Assembly: GCA_009914555.1 (NCBI GenBank)
Contig: WNDY01000009.1
Span: forward strand, 1-64,000
DNA from: Xylophilus sp.
Lineage (GTDB): Bacteria; Pseudomonadota; Gammaproteobacteria; Burkholderiales; Burkholderiaceae_C
Direction of reading: 5' to 3'
Length of the DNA: 64,000 bases
Under the pieces are notes generated by a model that did no database searches, was not told the DNA's origin, and saw only the letters and a list, made by a program, of their open reading frames with translations. Both the position numbers and the translations under genes were made by a program. Of this stretch, positions 37,417 through 45,862 are shown piece by piece (position 1 is the stretch's first letter; every line of letters begins with the position of its first letter).

Positions 37417-38058
37417 TCAGGCGGCGCTTTCATCGAGCGTGCCGGTCTGCAGGTGCTGGGTATCGGCCCAGCCCACGAGCGTGAGCCCGCCGGGCGTCCA
37501 CAGCAGGCGGTTGATGGCCGCGTTGCCCAGGTGCCAGGTGCGCGGCGCCTGGATCTCCTGGCCGGTGGCCGCGCGGTAGAGCACGTCCATCACGCCGCCG
37601 TGGCCGACGAGGACGATGAGCTGGCCCGGATGGCGCGCGGCCAGCCGGTGGGCCACGCCGGTGATGCGCTCGCGAAAGCGCACCAGCGACTCGCCGCCCT
37701 CGGGCTCGAAGTGCGGATCGCGCGTGCGCCAGCGGCGGGCCTGCTCGGGCAGCGTGGCCTCGATCTCGGCGAAGGTGCGGCCTTCGAACACGCCGAAGCC
37801 GCGCTCGCGCAGGCCGGGCTCCGGCGTCACCGCGATGCCCGCGGCCGCGCCCACCGCCTCGGCCGTGTGTCGGGCGCGCTGCAGGTCGCTGGCGTAGATC
37901 GCCGCGATGTCCTCGCCGGCCAGCGCACTGCCGACCTGGCGCGCCTGCCAGCGGCCGGTGTCGTTGAGCGGGATGTCGAGATGACCCTGGATGCGCGTGT
38001 CCACGTTCCAGGCCGTCTCGCCGTGGCGGATCGCGATGATGCGGGTGGGTTCTTCCAT
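37417..38058 (-). CDS. Histidine phosphatase family protein (GpmB/CobC-like)
   Basis: A 213-residue phosphoglycerate-mutase-like phosphatase. The catalytic RHG motif is in IIAIRHGETAWNVDTRIQGHLDIPLNDTG (His at about residue 11), and the second catalytic histidine is in LIVLVGHGGVMDVLYR. The acidic helper residue region is LRERGFGVFEGRTFAEIE. Such proteins dephosphorylate small metabolites such as phosphoglycerates or alpha-ribazole phosphate; no cobalamin genes are nearby, so the substrate is open. The ATG at 38058 is preceded by AGGGAAG. Confidence 0.9.
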   Translation of the reverse strand: MEEPTRIIAIRHGETAWNVDTRIQGHLDIPLNDTGRWQARQVGSALAGEDIAAIYASDLQRARHTAEAVGAAAGIAVTPEPGLRERGFGVFEGRTFAEIEATLPEQARRWRTRDPHFEPEGGESLVRFRERITGVAHRLAARHPGQLIVLVGHGGVMDVLYRAATGQEIQAPRTWHLGNAAINRLLWTPGGLTLVGWADTQHLQTGTLDESAA

Positions 38059-38155
38059 GTGTGGGTGCTTCCCTGTTGTGATCGGCTGCCAGTTCCGGCG
38101 CGGCCCAGGCCAGCAGACGCCGCGCAAGGGCCGCCCCGCCGCGCTGGCGTCACCC

Positions 38156-38222
38156 TCTCTCCCTTCCCGGAGCGCGCAGCGCTAGAGAGAAGAGGGGAGC
38201 GGCGCAGCCGCTCGGGGGGTGT
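38156..38222. repeat. Palindromic intergenic repeat / likely terminator
   Basis: GAGCGGC (38197-38203) and GCCGCTC (38207-38213) form a tight hairpin with a 3-nt loop, next to CCCTCTCTC and AGAGAGA segments that can also pair. On the minus strand the hairpin is followed by CCCCTCTTCTCTC, so it probably ends the DUF4136 transcript. Similar GAGCGGCTGCGCCGCTC palindromes are, to my knowledge, common between genes in Comamonadaceae. Confidence 0.5.
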
Positions 38223-38225
38223 GCT

Positions 38226-38846
38226 CTACCTTGGAATCTCTACGTCCACGCGCCGGATTCCCGCCAGCGGCTGCGGGAAGTCGCGCAGCGCCGCGTCGAA
38301 CATCGCGCCCAGGGTGGCGTCGTCGGGCCAGACGCCCTCGTGCACCGCACGCGTCTCGTAGACCACCTTGCCGCTGGCTGCGTCGCGGATCACGATGCTG
38401 GCCTCGCGCAGGTACAGCGTGGGCGGCGGCAGGTAGAGCGGATGCGGGCGCAGCCAGCCGGCGCCCCAGTAGCCGCCGCGCCAGCCGCCGTACGGGCCGC
38501 CCCAGTAGCCGCCGCGCAGCCAGGGATCGGTCCACGGGTCGTAGCGCAGCTCGCGCGCGGTGTGGCTGCCGATCTGCACCGTGAAGCGCGCGGCCTCGTC
38601 GGTGCGGCGCAGGCCGACGCGGGCCAGCGCCTGCTCGGCCAGGTCCTCCAGCTGCTTCTGTTCGGTGGCGCGCGCCTGCTGCGAGGGCAGCCGCTCGAAG
38701 CGGTAGGTGGACGGCTCGACCGGGCCGCTGAGCGACGAGAAGCTCTGCACGTTGCTGTCGACCAGCCGCGAGGTCGAACAGCCGGCGATGCACAGCGCCG
38801 CGGCCGTCAGCAGCAGGGCGGAGAGGGTTCTTGGCAGGGATTGCAT
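38226..38846 (-). CDS. DUF4136 lipoprotein
   Basis: A 206-residue protein with a lipoprotein signal peptide ending in the lipobox LCIAGC (Cys at about residue 23). The mature part fits DUF4136 (VDSNVQSFSSLSGPVEPSTYRFERLPSQQ... and VVYETRAVHEGVW...). A central glycine, tyrosine and tryptophan-rich stretch (GGYWGGPYGGWRGGYWGAGW) is typical of this outer-membrane lipoprotein group. Function unknown. It is separated from ttcA by about 33 bp and may be co-transcribed. Confidence 0.88.
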   Translation of the reverse strand: MQSLPRTLSALLLTAAALCIAGCSTSRLVDSNVQSFSSLSGPVEPSTYRFERLPSQQARATEQKQLEDLAEQALARVGLRRTDEAARFTVQIGSHTARELRYDPWTDPWLRGGYWGGPYGGWRGGYWGAGWLRPHPLYLPPPTLYLREASIVIRDAASGKVVYETRAVHEGVWPDDATLGAMFDAALRDFPQPLAGIRRVDVEIPR

Positions 38847-38879
38847 GGAATGTGCTCCTTTCCGGACCTGCCGCGCAGG

Positions 38880-39824
38880 TCAGATGGTGACGACCTGCAG
38901 CCCGGGCAGGCTGGGCTGGGCGGCGGGAAAGTCCTCGTGGTCGAAGGCCCGGTCGCCGTCCTCGCTGGCCACGCCCGTGGCCTTCAGGTTGCGGAAGTCG
39001 TGCAGGCTGGCGTCGAGCAGGTGGCTCGGCACGATGTTCTGCAGCGCGGTGAACATGTTCTCCACCCGGCCGGGGAAGCGCTTCTCCCAGTCGCGCAGCA
39101 TCTCGCCGACCTGCTTCCTCTGCAGGTTTTCCTGGCTGCCGCAGAGCGTGCAGGGAATGATCGGGAACGCGCGGTGCCGGGCCCAGCGCGCCGTGTCCTT
39201 CTCGGCCACGTAGGCCAGCGGGCGGATCACCACGTGGCGGCCGTCGTCGCTCACCAGCTTGGGCGGCATGCTCTTGAGCTTGGCGCCGAAGAACATGTTG
39301 AGCAGCAGCGTCTGGAGGATGTCGTCGCGGTGGTGGCCCAGCGCGACCTTGGTCGCGCCCAGTTCATCGGCCACGCGGTAGAGAATGCCGCGGCGCAGCC
39401 GGCTGCACAGACCGCAGGTGGTCTTGCCTTCGGGCACGACGCGCTTGACGATGCTGTAGGTGTCCTGCTCCTCGATGTGGAACGGCACGCCCAGGTTCTT
39501 CAGGTAGGTGGGCAGCACGTCCTCGGGGAAGCCCGGCTGCTTCTGGTCGAGGTTGACCGCCACCAGGTCGAAGCGCACCGGCGCGCGGGCGCGCAGCTTG
39601 AGCAGGATGTCGAGCAGCGCATAGCTGTCTTTGCCGCCCGACACGCAGACCATGACCTTGTCGCCTTCCTCGATCATGTGGAAGTCGGTGATGGCGCGGC
39701 CGACCTCGCGGCACAGGCGCTTTTCGAGCTTGTGGCTCTCGCGCTCGATCTTCAGGCGCGCGGCGGCGGCACCGTTCATGGACGGTGCGGTTGGCTCGGA
39801 GGGGTCGATCCAGACGGCGCTCAT
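38880..39824 (-). CDS. ttcA: tRNA 2-thiocytidine(32) synthetase TtcA
   Basis: A 314-residue PP-loop enzyme that thiolates cytidine 32 of certain tRNAs. The PP-loop [11 protein letters not shown] (about residue 62) and the cluster-binding CxxC motifs [10 protein letters not shown] and [13 protein letters not shown] are present. [30 protein letters not shown] is also diagnostic. The start at 39824 (MSAVWID) fits relatives; an upstream TTG is unlikely. It lies next to folB and the SDR gene in the same direction. Confidence 0.95.
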   Translation of the reverse strand: MSAVWIDPSEPTAPSMNGAAAARLKIERESHKLEKRLCREVGRAITDFHMIEEGDKVMVCVSGGKDSYALLDILLKLRARAPVRFDLVAVNLDQKQPGFPEDVLPTYLKNLGVPFHIEEQDTYSIVKRVVPEGKTTCGLCSRLRRGILYRVADELGATKVALGHHRDDILQTLLLNMFFGAKLKSMPPKLVSDDGRHVVIRPLAYVAEKDTARWARHRAFPIIPCTLCGSQENLQRKQVGEMLRDWEKRFPGRVENMFTALQNIVPSHLLDASLHDFRNLKATGVASEDGDRAFDHEDFPAAQPSLPGLQVVTI

Positions 39825-39872
39825 GGGGACAGCAGGCAAGGGGCGGACGAGGGCACGGATTTTACCGGCCGC

Positions 39873-40244
39873 TCACCATTGCCCTGTTTCGACGCGTATG
39901 GCCACTTCGCAGTCGTCGAAGATTTCCAGCTTGGCGATCTTCACGCGCACGCCCAGCACCCCCGGCAGCTGCAGCAGCCGGCGGGCCAGGCGGCCGATCA
40001 GGCTCTCCAGCAGGTTGACGTGCTCGGCGGTGCATTCGTTGATGATGATCTGGCGGACCTTGCGGTAGTCGAGCACGTGGGTGATGTCGTCGTCGCGCGG
40101 CAGCAGCGGCTGGGTGCCGAGGTTGAGCTCGGCATCGACCTGGATCGGCTGCGGCGCGGTCTTCTCGTGCGCGAGGATGCCCAGGTTGGCGTCGAAGCGC
40201 AGGCCGCTGAGGGTGAGGATCTGGTTGCCCTTGGTGATGGACAT
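39873..40244 (-). CDS. folB: Dihydroneopterin aldolase
   Basis: A 123-residue FolB-family protein: LSGLRFDANLGILAHEKTAPQPIQVDAELNL, with the substrate-binding glutamate segment, and DYRKVRQIIINECTAEHVNLLESLIGRLARRLL. It makes 6-hydroxymethyl-dihydropterin for folate synthesis. It lies 20 bp after the SDR gene and 48 bp before ttcA, in one apparent operon. Confidence 0.92.
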   Translation of the reverse strand: MSITKGNQILTLSGLRFDANLGILAHEKTAPQPIQVDAELNLGTQPLLPRDDDITHVLDYRKVRQIIINECTAEHVNLLESLIGRLARRLLQLPGVLGVRVKIAKLEIFDDCEVAIRVETGQW

Positions 40245-40264
40245 GGTGGCGTGCCTCGTGGCGG

Positions 40265-41047
40265 CTACATCAGGGAGAAATCGCGCTCGAAGCGCATGAG
40301 GTGCTGGCCGCCGTCGACCAGCAGCGTGGTGCCGGTGATCGACGGCGTCTCCAGCGCGAAGCGCACGGCAGCGGCCACATCGGCCGGCGTGGACGAGCGG
40401 CCCAGCGGCGAGAGCTTGTGCAGTTCGGCGAATTTTTCCTCGCCGAGCATGTGGCTGGTCAGCGTGAGCCCGGGCGCCACGCCGACCACGCGCACCCGCG
40501 GCGCCAGCGCCAGCGCCAGCGCGGTGCCGGCGGCCTCCAGCGCGGCCTTCGACAGCGTGTAGCTGAGGAAATCGGGGTTCTGGTTCCAGAGCTTCTGGTC
40601 GAGCAGGTTGACCACCACGGCCGGCGGTTCGCCCTCGGCCGGCTCGCGCGCCGCGACATGCGCATGCAGCGCCTGCGCCAGCAGGATCGGCGCGCCGGTG
40701 TTGCTGCGCAGGTGCCGCTCCAGCGCGGCGAACCCGAAGTCGTGCACCGTGTCGTGCTCGAACAGCGAGGCGTTGTTGACCACCGCATCGACCCGGCCGA
40801 AGTGCGCGGCCACGCGCGGCAGCAGCGCCCGCACATCGGCCTCGTCGGACAGATCTGCATGAAAACTGGCGGCAGTATGTCCCTGGAGCGCACATTCTTC
40901 CACCGCCTCCATGGCATCCTGCTCGGAGTATCTGTAGTGGATCGCCACTTGCCAGCCGGCCGCGGCGAGCGTGCGCGCAATCGCGCGGCCCAGGCGGCGG
41001 GCGGCGCCGGTCACGAGGACGGTGCGGGGGCGGGAGGGTGCAGGCAT
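40265..41047 (-). CDS. SDR oxidoreductase, pteridine reductase/FolM-like
   Basis: A 260-residue short-chain dehydrogenase. The cofactor loop VLVTGAARRLGRAIARTLAAAGW with the arginine pair after TGAA is typical of pteridine reductases and FolM, which use NADPH. NNASLFEHDT replaces the classical NNAG, and the active-site segment is SYTLSKAALEAA. Adjacent folB supports a role in pterin or folate reduction. Its promoter faces an IS110 scar and an inserted block; in related genomes I expect the MidA-like methyltransferase gene to be its divergent neighbour. Confidence 0.88.
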   Translation of the reverse strand: MPAPSRPRTVLVTGAARRLGRAIARTLAAAGWQVAIHYRYSEQDAMEAVEECALQGHTAASFHADLSDEADVRALLPRVAAHFGRVDAVVNNASLFEHDTVHDFGFAALERHLRSNTGAPILLAQALHAHVAAREPAEGEPPAVVVNLLDQKLWNQNPDFLSYTLSKAALEAAGTALALALAPRVRVVGVAPGLTLTSHMLGEEKFAELHKLSPLGRSSTPADVAAAVRFALETPSITGTTLLVDGGQHLMRFERDFSLM

Positions 41048-41158
41048 GGGAGGGGCGGGAGGGGCGGGCGGCGGCAGGCGGCCAGTTTAGCGGCGGCCGG
41101 CGCTCAGGCCCTTGTATCTTTAGACCTCGGACCGGCTTGGGTGGCCCGACCGCCCTCT

Positions 41159-41410
41159 GGGATGTTTGAAGCCAATTGCGACTCCGGCCAGATGCGCGGG
41201 CAGCGCACCGTCTGGGCCGGCAGAGCCGATGTGCGCCGAACCCTGTGTATGGCCACGCTGACCGCCGTACGCCACAACCTGATGCTGAGGGCCGACTACC
41301 AACGGCTGCTCGCTGCGGACAAACGCAAGAAGGTCGCGCTCATGGCATGCATGCTCAACGCCATCGCCAAGCATGGCTCGACTTGGAATTTGGACCTTCA
41401 TCAAACTTGA
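41159..41410 (+). pseudogene. IS110-family transposase remnant
   Basis: The translation MFEANCDSGQMRGQRTVWAGRADVRRTLCMATLTAVRHNLMLRADYQRLLAADKRKKVALMACM-LNAIAKHG corresponds to the C-terminal Transposase_20 domain of IS110 elements. The usual MRKLL segment is missing between MACM and LNAI. No N-terminal DEDD domain is found. It is a dead scar at the left edge of an accessory block. Confidence 0.72.
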
Positions 41411-41450
41411 CTTCCAAGACGGTTACTTCATCCCACGGCCAGCACCTTGC

Positions 41451-42401
41451 CTACCGTCCGGGCACAGACTGATTGGATCGAGTGCGCCCGCGGCCCACCG
41501 GGCGGGCCGCACGCCGAAGCCAGGCGGCCAGCCCGGCGGCGCCCGGCTGTGGCTCGCGATCCGAGCGCAGGCAGAGGTAGTAGTCCTCGCCAGAGTCGAA
41601 GCCGCGCTGCGAAAGCTGTACCAGCGCGCCGCTGGCCAGTTCCGGCGCGATCAGGACTGGCCGCGTCAGCGCCGCGCCAATGCCTTCGAGCATCGCACCT
41701 CGGGTCAGCAGGCCGTCCTCGCAAACCATGCCTGCCAGCGCGGCTTTGGGCGGTGCCCCGGCTGCGGTCAGCCAGGCGGCCCACGGCTCAGGCGTGCCGT
41801 CGTGCACCAGGGGGAGTGCCGCCAGATCGGCATCCCGTGCGAACGGCCCGTGCCGCTGTGCCAGAGCCGCGCTGCAGACTGGAAAGGCCTTTCCCGAGAG
41901 CAGTTTCTCGCTGGCATAGCCCGGCCAGACGCCTCGTCCGAAGCGAAGCGACAGGTCCGCCACATCGCTGGCGTAATTGCGGTAGCGTGCATATTGAAGC
42001 TGCACCTGTACCTGCGGATGCTTTTCCATGAAGGCGGCCAACTGCGGCATCAGCCAACCCGAAGCGAGCAGCGGTTGCGCACTCACGGTCACGCGTTCCG
42101 GTAACGCCTCCTGGCGCAACTGGGCCGCAGCGCGCTGCAGCAACAGGAAGGCCGGGCTCACGGCATCCGAGAAGCGCCGGCCGGCCTCGTTGAGCACCAG
42201 AATGCGGCCCCGCTTCTCCGTCAAGGCAGTACCGAGCTGGTTCTCCAGACCGCTGAGCTGGTAGCTCACCGCCGACACGGTGATGCCGAGTTCCGCCGCC
42301 GCCGCAGAGATGCTGCCGAGCCTTGCGAAGCTCTCGAACGTTCGCAGTGCTGCCAGCGGCAGCCCTGCGGCGGCCGCATTCAATTCTTGAGATGAACTCA
42401 T
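41451..42401 (-). CDS. LysR-family regulator (GcvA-like)
   Basis: A 316-residue LysR protein. The HTH is LAALRTFESFARLGSISAAAAELGITVSAVSYQLSGLENQLGTALTEKRGRILVLNEAGRRF, and the effector domain has LSLRFGRGVWPGYASEKLLSGKAFPVCS. The phrase style is that of the GcvA/AmpR branch. It is divergent from the M24 hydrolase gene with a palindrome between them, so it should regulate the hydrolase-transporter operon. The start at 42401 is chosen because it begins just before the HTH. Confidence 0.9.
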   Translation of the reverse strand: MSSSQELNAAAAGLPLAALRTFESFARLGSISAAAAELGITVSAVSYQLSGLENQLGTALTEKRGRILVLNEAGRRFSDAVSPAFLLLQRAAAQLRQEALPERVTVSAQPLLASGWLMPQLAAFMEKHPQVQVQLQYARYRNYASDVADLSLRFGRGVWPGYASEKLLSGKAFPVCSAALAQRHGPFARDADLAALPLVHDGTPEPWAAWLTAAGAPPKAALAGMVCEDGLLTRGAMLEGIGAALTRPVLIAPELASGALVQLSQRGFDSGEDYYLCLRSDREPQPGAAGLAAWLRRAARPVGRGRTRSNQSVPGR

Positions 42402-42427
42402 ATTTATATAACTATTTAACTCAAATG

Positions 42428-42439
42428 ATCTTATAAGAT
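42428..42439. promoter_or_regulatory. Palindromic operator candidate
   Basis: ATCTTATAAGAT is a perfect 12-bp palindrome in an AT-rich 68-bp intergenic region between the LysR gene and the hydrolase gene. It fits a LysR-type recognition site or overlaps the promoter. Confidence 0.45.
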
Positions 42440-42469
42440 TCGCGCCTTGGCAAACTCTGGACCTTGCGC

Positions 42470-43621
42470 ATGGCGCTGCACTTCCCACCATTGGAGTATC
42501 AGGCCCGGCAGCACCGGGCCCTTGCGCGCATCCGCTCGGAAGACCTGGCCGGCCTGCTCGTGTTCCGCCAGGAAAGCATGTACTGGCTGACCGGTTACGA
42601 CACGGCCGGCTACTCGCAGTTCCAGTGCCTCTGGCTCGGTGCCGACGGCGACATGACGCTGCTCACGCGCTCTTCCGACGTGCGGCAGGCGCGGCTCACC
42701 TCGGTGATCGAGGACGTGCGCCAATGGGTCGATGCGCACGGCGCCAATCCTGCCCAGGCGCTGCGTGAAGCCATCGGAGGGCGCCTGCGCCCGGGCGAGC
42801 GGATCGGCGTCGAGTACGCCTCGGTGTCCCTCAACGCGCAGCGCGGCCGTCTGCTCGACGAAGTCTTTGCGGCGGAGTGCACCCTGGTGGACGCTTCGAC
42901 GCTCGTTTCTTCGCTGATGGCGGTGAAGTCTGCGGCCGAGCTGGAGTTCGTGCGCAAGGCGGGCCGCATCGCCGACGAGGCCTGGTTGCGCGCACGGGAC
43001 GCCAGCCGGCCCGGCCAGTCCGAATCCGACATCCTGGCCGAGATCTACGCCACGGTGCTGCGCGCAGGCGGCGACCCGGCCGCGGGCCGCTTCGTCTGTG
43101 GCGCCGGCGACAACGCCCTGCTGTGCCGCTACTTCACCGGCAAGGGGCGCATCGGCGCGCAGGACCAGGTCAACATCGAGTTCGCCGCCGCCTGGCGCCA
43201 CTACCACGCGGCGCTGATGCGCACCGTGGTAACCGGGGCAGTGTCGGACCAGCAACGGCGCATGCACGACGCCAACGTCGAGGCGCTCGGCGCCTGCCGC
43301 GCGCTGCTGCGCCCGGGCCGCAGCTACGGCGAGCTGTTCGACGCGCACGCCCGCGTGCTGGACCGCCACGGCCAGCGCCACGCGCGCCTCAATGCCTGCG
43401 GCTACAGCCTCGGCATCTCCTATCCGCCGACCTGGATGGAATGGCCGATGGTCTTCGCCGGCAATCCAGTGCCGCTGGAGCCCGGCATGGTGGTGTTCCT
43501 GCACATGATCCAGCTCGACAGCGAACGCAACCTCGCCATGTGCCTGGGCGAGACCTTCGTCGTAACCGACGGCGAACCCGAGCGGCTGTCCGCGCTCGGC
43601 CACGAACTTCCGCGCGCCTGA
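42470..43621 (+). CDS. M24-family pita-bread hydrolase lacking metal ligands (creatinase/DoeA-like)
   Basis: A 383-residue protein with an N-terminal creatinase domain (LLVFRQESMYWLTGYDTAGYSQFQCLWL) and a C-terminal M24 fold. Metallopeptidase ligands are replaced: the D...D pair appears as NIEFAAAWRHYHAALMRT, the GHGIG histidine region is GYSLGISYPPTWMEWP, and the EPG glutamate is changed (LEPGMVVFLHMIQ). This is the pattern of metal-independent amidinohydrolases and ectoine hydrolase DoeA. Beside a PotABCD-type importer, it probably hydrolyses an imported compatible solute or guanidino compound. ATG 42470 is preferred to TTG 42464. Confidence 0.82.
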   Translation: MALHFPPLEYQARQHRALARIRSEDLAGLLVFRQESMYWLTGYDTAGYSQFQCLWLGADGDMTLLTRSSDVRQARLTSVIEDVRQWVDAHGANPAQALREAIGGRLRPGERIGVEYASVSLNAQRGRLLDEVFAAECTLVDASTLVSSLMAVKSAAELEFVRKAGRIADEAWLRARDASRPGQSESDILAEIYATVLRAGGDPAAGRFVCGAGDNALLCRYFTGKGRIGAQDQVNIEFAAAWRHYHAALMRTVVTGAVSDQQRRMHDANVEALGACRALLRPGRSYGELFDAHARVLDRHGQRHARLNACGYSLGISYPPTWMEWPMVFAGNPVPLEPGMVVFLHMIQLDSERNLAMCLGETFVVTDGEPERLSALGHELPRA

Positions 43622-43626
43622 CCGCC

Positions 43627-44706
43627 ATGACGCCGACCGATCCGGGCCAATCGCTGGAGCTGCAGGACATCCGCAAGCACTACGGCGCCGTCACGGCGCT
43701 CGATGGCCTCTCGCTCGAGGTGCGCGCGGGCGAGTTCGTCGCCCTGCTCGGTCCGAGCGGCTCGGGCAAGACCACGGCCCTCATGGCCATCGCAGGCTTC
43801 GAGCGGCCCGACGGCGGCCGCATCGTCATCGGCGGACAGGCGATCGACGGTCTGCCGCCGCACCGCCGCAACATCGGCATGGTGTTCCAGCGCTATGCCC
43901 TGTTCCCGCACCTCACGGTCGCTGAAAACGTTGCCTATCCGCTGCGTCGCCGCGGCCTGCCCACCGCCGAGATCGCGGCGCGCGTGGCGCAGGCGTTGGC
44001 GCTGGTGCGGCTCGACGGCCTGGGCCCGCGCGGTACGGACCAGCTCTCCGGCGGACAGCAGCAGCGCGTGGCGATCGCACGCGCGCTGGTGTTCCGGCCC
44101 GGCGTGCTGCTGATGGACGAGCCCATGAGCGCGCTCGACAAGAAGCTGCGCCAGCACATGCAGATGGAGTTGCGCCTGCTGCACCGCGAACTGGGCTGCA
44201 CGATCGTTCTGGTGACGCACGACCAGGAGGAGGCGCTGTCGATGGCCGACCGCGTCGCCCCGCTCAGCGAAGGCAGGTTGCGCCAGTTCGATGCGCCTGC
44301 CGCACTGTACGAGAACCCGGCCGATGCCTTCGTGGCCGACTTTATCGGCCGCACCAACTTCCTGCCGCTGGACGGCAGCGGCGATGCGCGCATCGCGGGC
44401 TTTGCCGCACCGCTGGGGGTCGACGCGCTGGCCGCCGACAGCCCGCCCGCCCTGGCCGGCCGCGTCTTCGGCATCCGGCCCGAGCACGTGGCGCTGCGGA
44501 CCGCGGACCACGCCGGCGGCGAGCCCTGTCGCGTGGTGGAGGCTGCCTACGCCGGAGCCACGCAGTCGGTCCTGGTCGAAGCCGCCGGCCACCGCATCCT
44601 CGCCGAGGTTCCGAGCAGCCTGCGGCTGTGGAGCGGCGGCGACGCGGCGCGCCTGGACTTCCATGCGCGGCGCGGCCGCATATTCCTTCCCCTGTCCTCA
44701 CCATAG
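43627..44706 (+). CDS. ABC importer ATPase, PotA-like
   Basis: A 359-residue ATPase with Walker A GPSGSGKTT (about residue 42), Q-loop VFQRYALFPHLTV, signature LSGGQQQRVAIARAL, Walker B VLLMDEPMSALD and a C-terminal TOBE domain (GIRPEHVAL). It belongs to the spermidine/putrescine and Fe/thiamine-type importers. It starts 5 nt after the hydrolase stop and is followed by binding-protein and permease genes in the same direction. Confidence 0.92.
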   Translation: MTPTDPGQSLELQDIRKHYGAVTALDGLSLEVRAGEFVALLGPSGSGKTTALMAIAGFERPDGGRIVIGGQAIDGLPPHRRNIGMVFQRYALFPHLTVAENVAYPLRRRGLPTAEIAARVAQALALVRLDGLGPRGTDQLSGGQQQRVAIARALVFRPGVLLMDEPMSALDKKLRQHMQMELRLLHRELGCTIVLVTHDQEEALSMADRVAPLSEGRLRQFDAPAALYENPADAFVADFIGRTNFLPLDGSGDARIAGFAAPLGVDALAADSPPALAGRVFGIRPEHVALRTADHAGGEPCRVVEAAYAGATQSVLVEAAGHRILAEVPSSLRLWSGGDAARLDFHARRGRIFLPLSSP

Positions 44707-44730
44707 TCCACGTCCCAAGGAGCGCTTTCC

Positions 44731-45843
44731 ATGACGTTCGTCCCTTCCTCCAGCGGCCGCCGCCGCTTTCTCGCCTCTTCCCTCGGCGCGGCCACCGCCG
44801 GCCTGGGCTTTCCGGCAATCGCCGCAGGCAGCCTGCGCGGCTCGGGGAGCGTGGTCGTCCATTTCGGCGGCGGCACCATGGGCGAGGCACAGCGCATCGC
44901 CTACTCAGAGCCATTCGAAGCCGAGACGGGCATCAAGGTCATCCACCAGCCCGGCGTGACCGCGGGCGTGCAGCGCGCGGCGACCCTGGCAGGCGCCCCG
45001 AAGCACGACGTCGCCAACATCTCGGGCGGATCGCTCTCGGCGTTCGAGCGCGAGAAACTGCTGCTGCCCATCGACTATGGCCACTGGGAACGGGCCGACC
45101 GCGACGGCTACGACATCGTGCCGAGCGCGCCGCTGTACGTGCCCGCCATGCTCTACTCGATGGTGCTGGCTTACGACGCCCAGCCCTATGGCCGCCGCAA
45201 GCCGGACAGCTGGGCCGACCTGTGGAACGTGAAGGACTTTCCCGGCCGCCGCACCCTGGCGGCCGGCGCCAATGCCGCCGACGGTGCGACCTACGAGATC
45301 GCGTTGCTGGCCGACGGCGTGAAGCCCGAGAATCTGTATCCGCTGGACTGGAACCGCGCGCTGGCCAGCCTGGCGCGGCTGCGCGCCGACATCGCCAAGT
45401 GGTGGACCAAGGGCGCGGAGTCGGTGCAACTGCTGGTGGACCGCCAGGCCAGCATCGGCAGCGCCTGGAACGGCCGCATCGACGGGGCGAACGATGAGGG
45501 AGCGCGCATCGCCAAGAGCTGGAACCAGGGCATCCTGCAATGGTCGGCCTGGGCGATCCCGAAAGGGGCGCCCAACGTGGAGAACGCCCAGAAGTACATT
45601 GCCTTCATGAGCCGGCCCGAGGCGCAGGCCCGGTTCTCCGAAATCATCACCTACGGCCCCACCAACTCGCGGGCCTTCCGCCACATCAAAGCCGACCGCG
45701 CGTTGCAGCTGCCCACGGCGCCTGCCGTCAAGGGCAAGCAGATCGTGCAGGACTACGCCTTCTGGAACGCCGCGGATGCCAGCGGCCAGAACAACCTGCG
45801 TCGCGCGATCTCCGAGTGGGAGCGCTGGGTGGCGGCGCGCTGA
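44731..45843 (+). CDS. ABC importer solute-binding protein, PotD/Fe-type
   Basis: A 370-residue periplasmic binding protein with a twin-arginine-like signal (GRRRFLASSLGAATAGLGFPAIAAG). The mature part begins VVVHFGGGTMGEAQRIAYSEPFEAETGIKVIHQPG, followed by PDSWADLWNVKDFPGRRTL and WAIPKGAPNVENAQKYIAFMSRPEAQ, all typical of the PotD/PotF and AfuA group. With the PotA-like ATPase and fused permease it would capture a small cationic solute; ligand uncertain. The GGCGG-rich RBS region is ordinary. Confidence 0.9.
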   Translation: MTFVPSSSGRRRFLASSLGAATAGLGFPAIAAGSLRGSGSVVVHFGGGTMGEAQRIAYSEPFEAETGIKVIHQPGVTAGVQRAATLAGAPKHDVANISGGSLSAFEREKLLLPIDYGHWERADRDGYDIVPSAPLYVPAMLYSMVLAYDAQPYGRRKPDSWADLWNVKDFPGRRTLAAGANAADGATYEIALLADGVKPENLYPLDWNRALASLARLRADIAKWWTKGAESVQLLVDRQASIGSAWNGRIDGANDEGARIAKSWNQGILQWSAWAIPKGAPNVENAQKYIAFMSRPEAQARFSEIITYGPTNSRAFRHIKADRALQLPTAPAVKGKQIVQDYAFWNAADASGQNNLRRAISEWERWVAAR

Positions 45844-45862
45844 CGCCCGGGGCGGTACGGCG

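Noticed and set aside
39825-39839. Upstream TTG start for ttcA
   Set aside because: No ribosome site, and the extra residues are not part of the family N-terminus.
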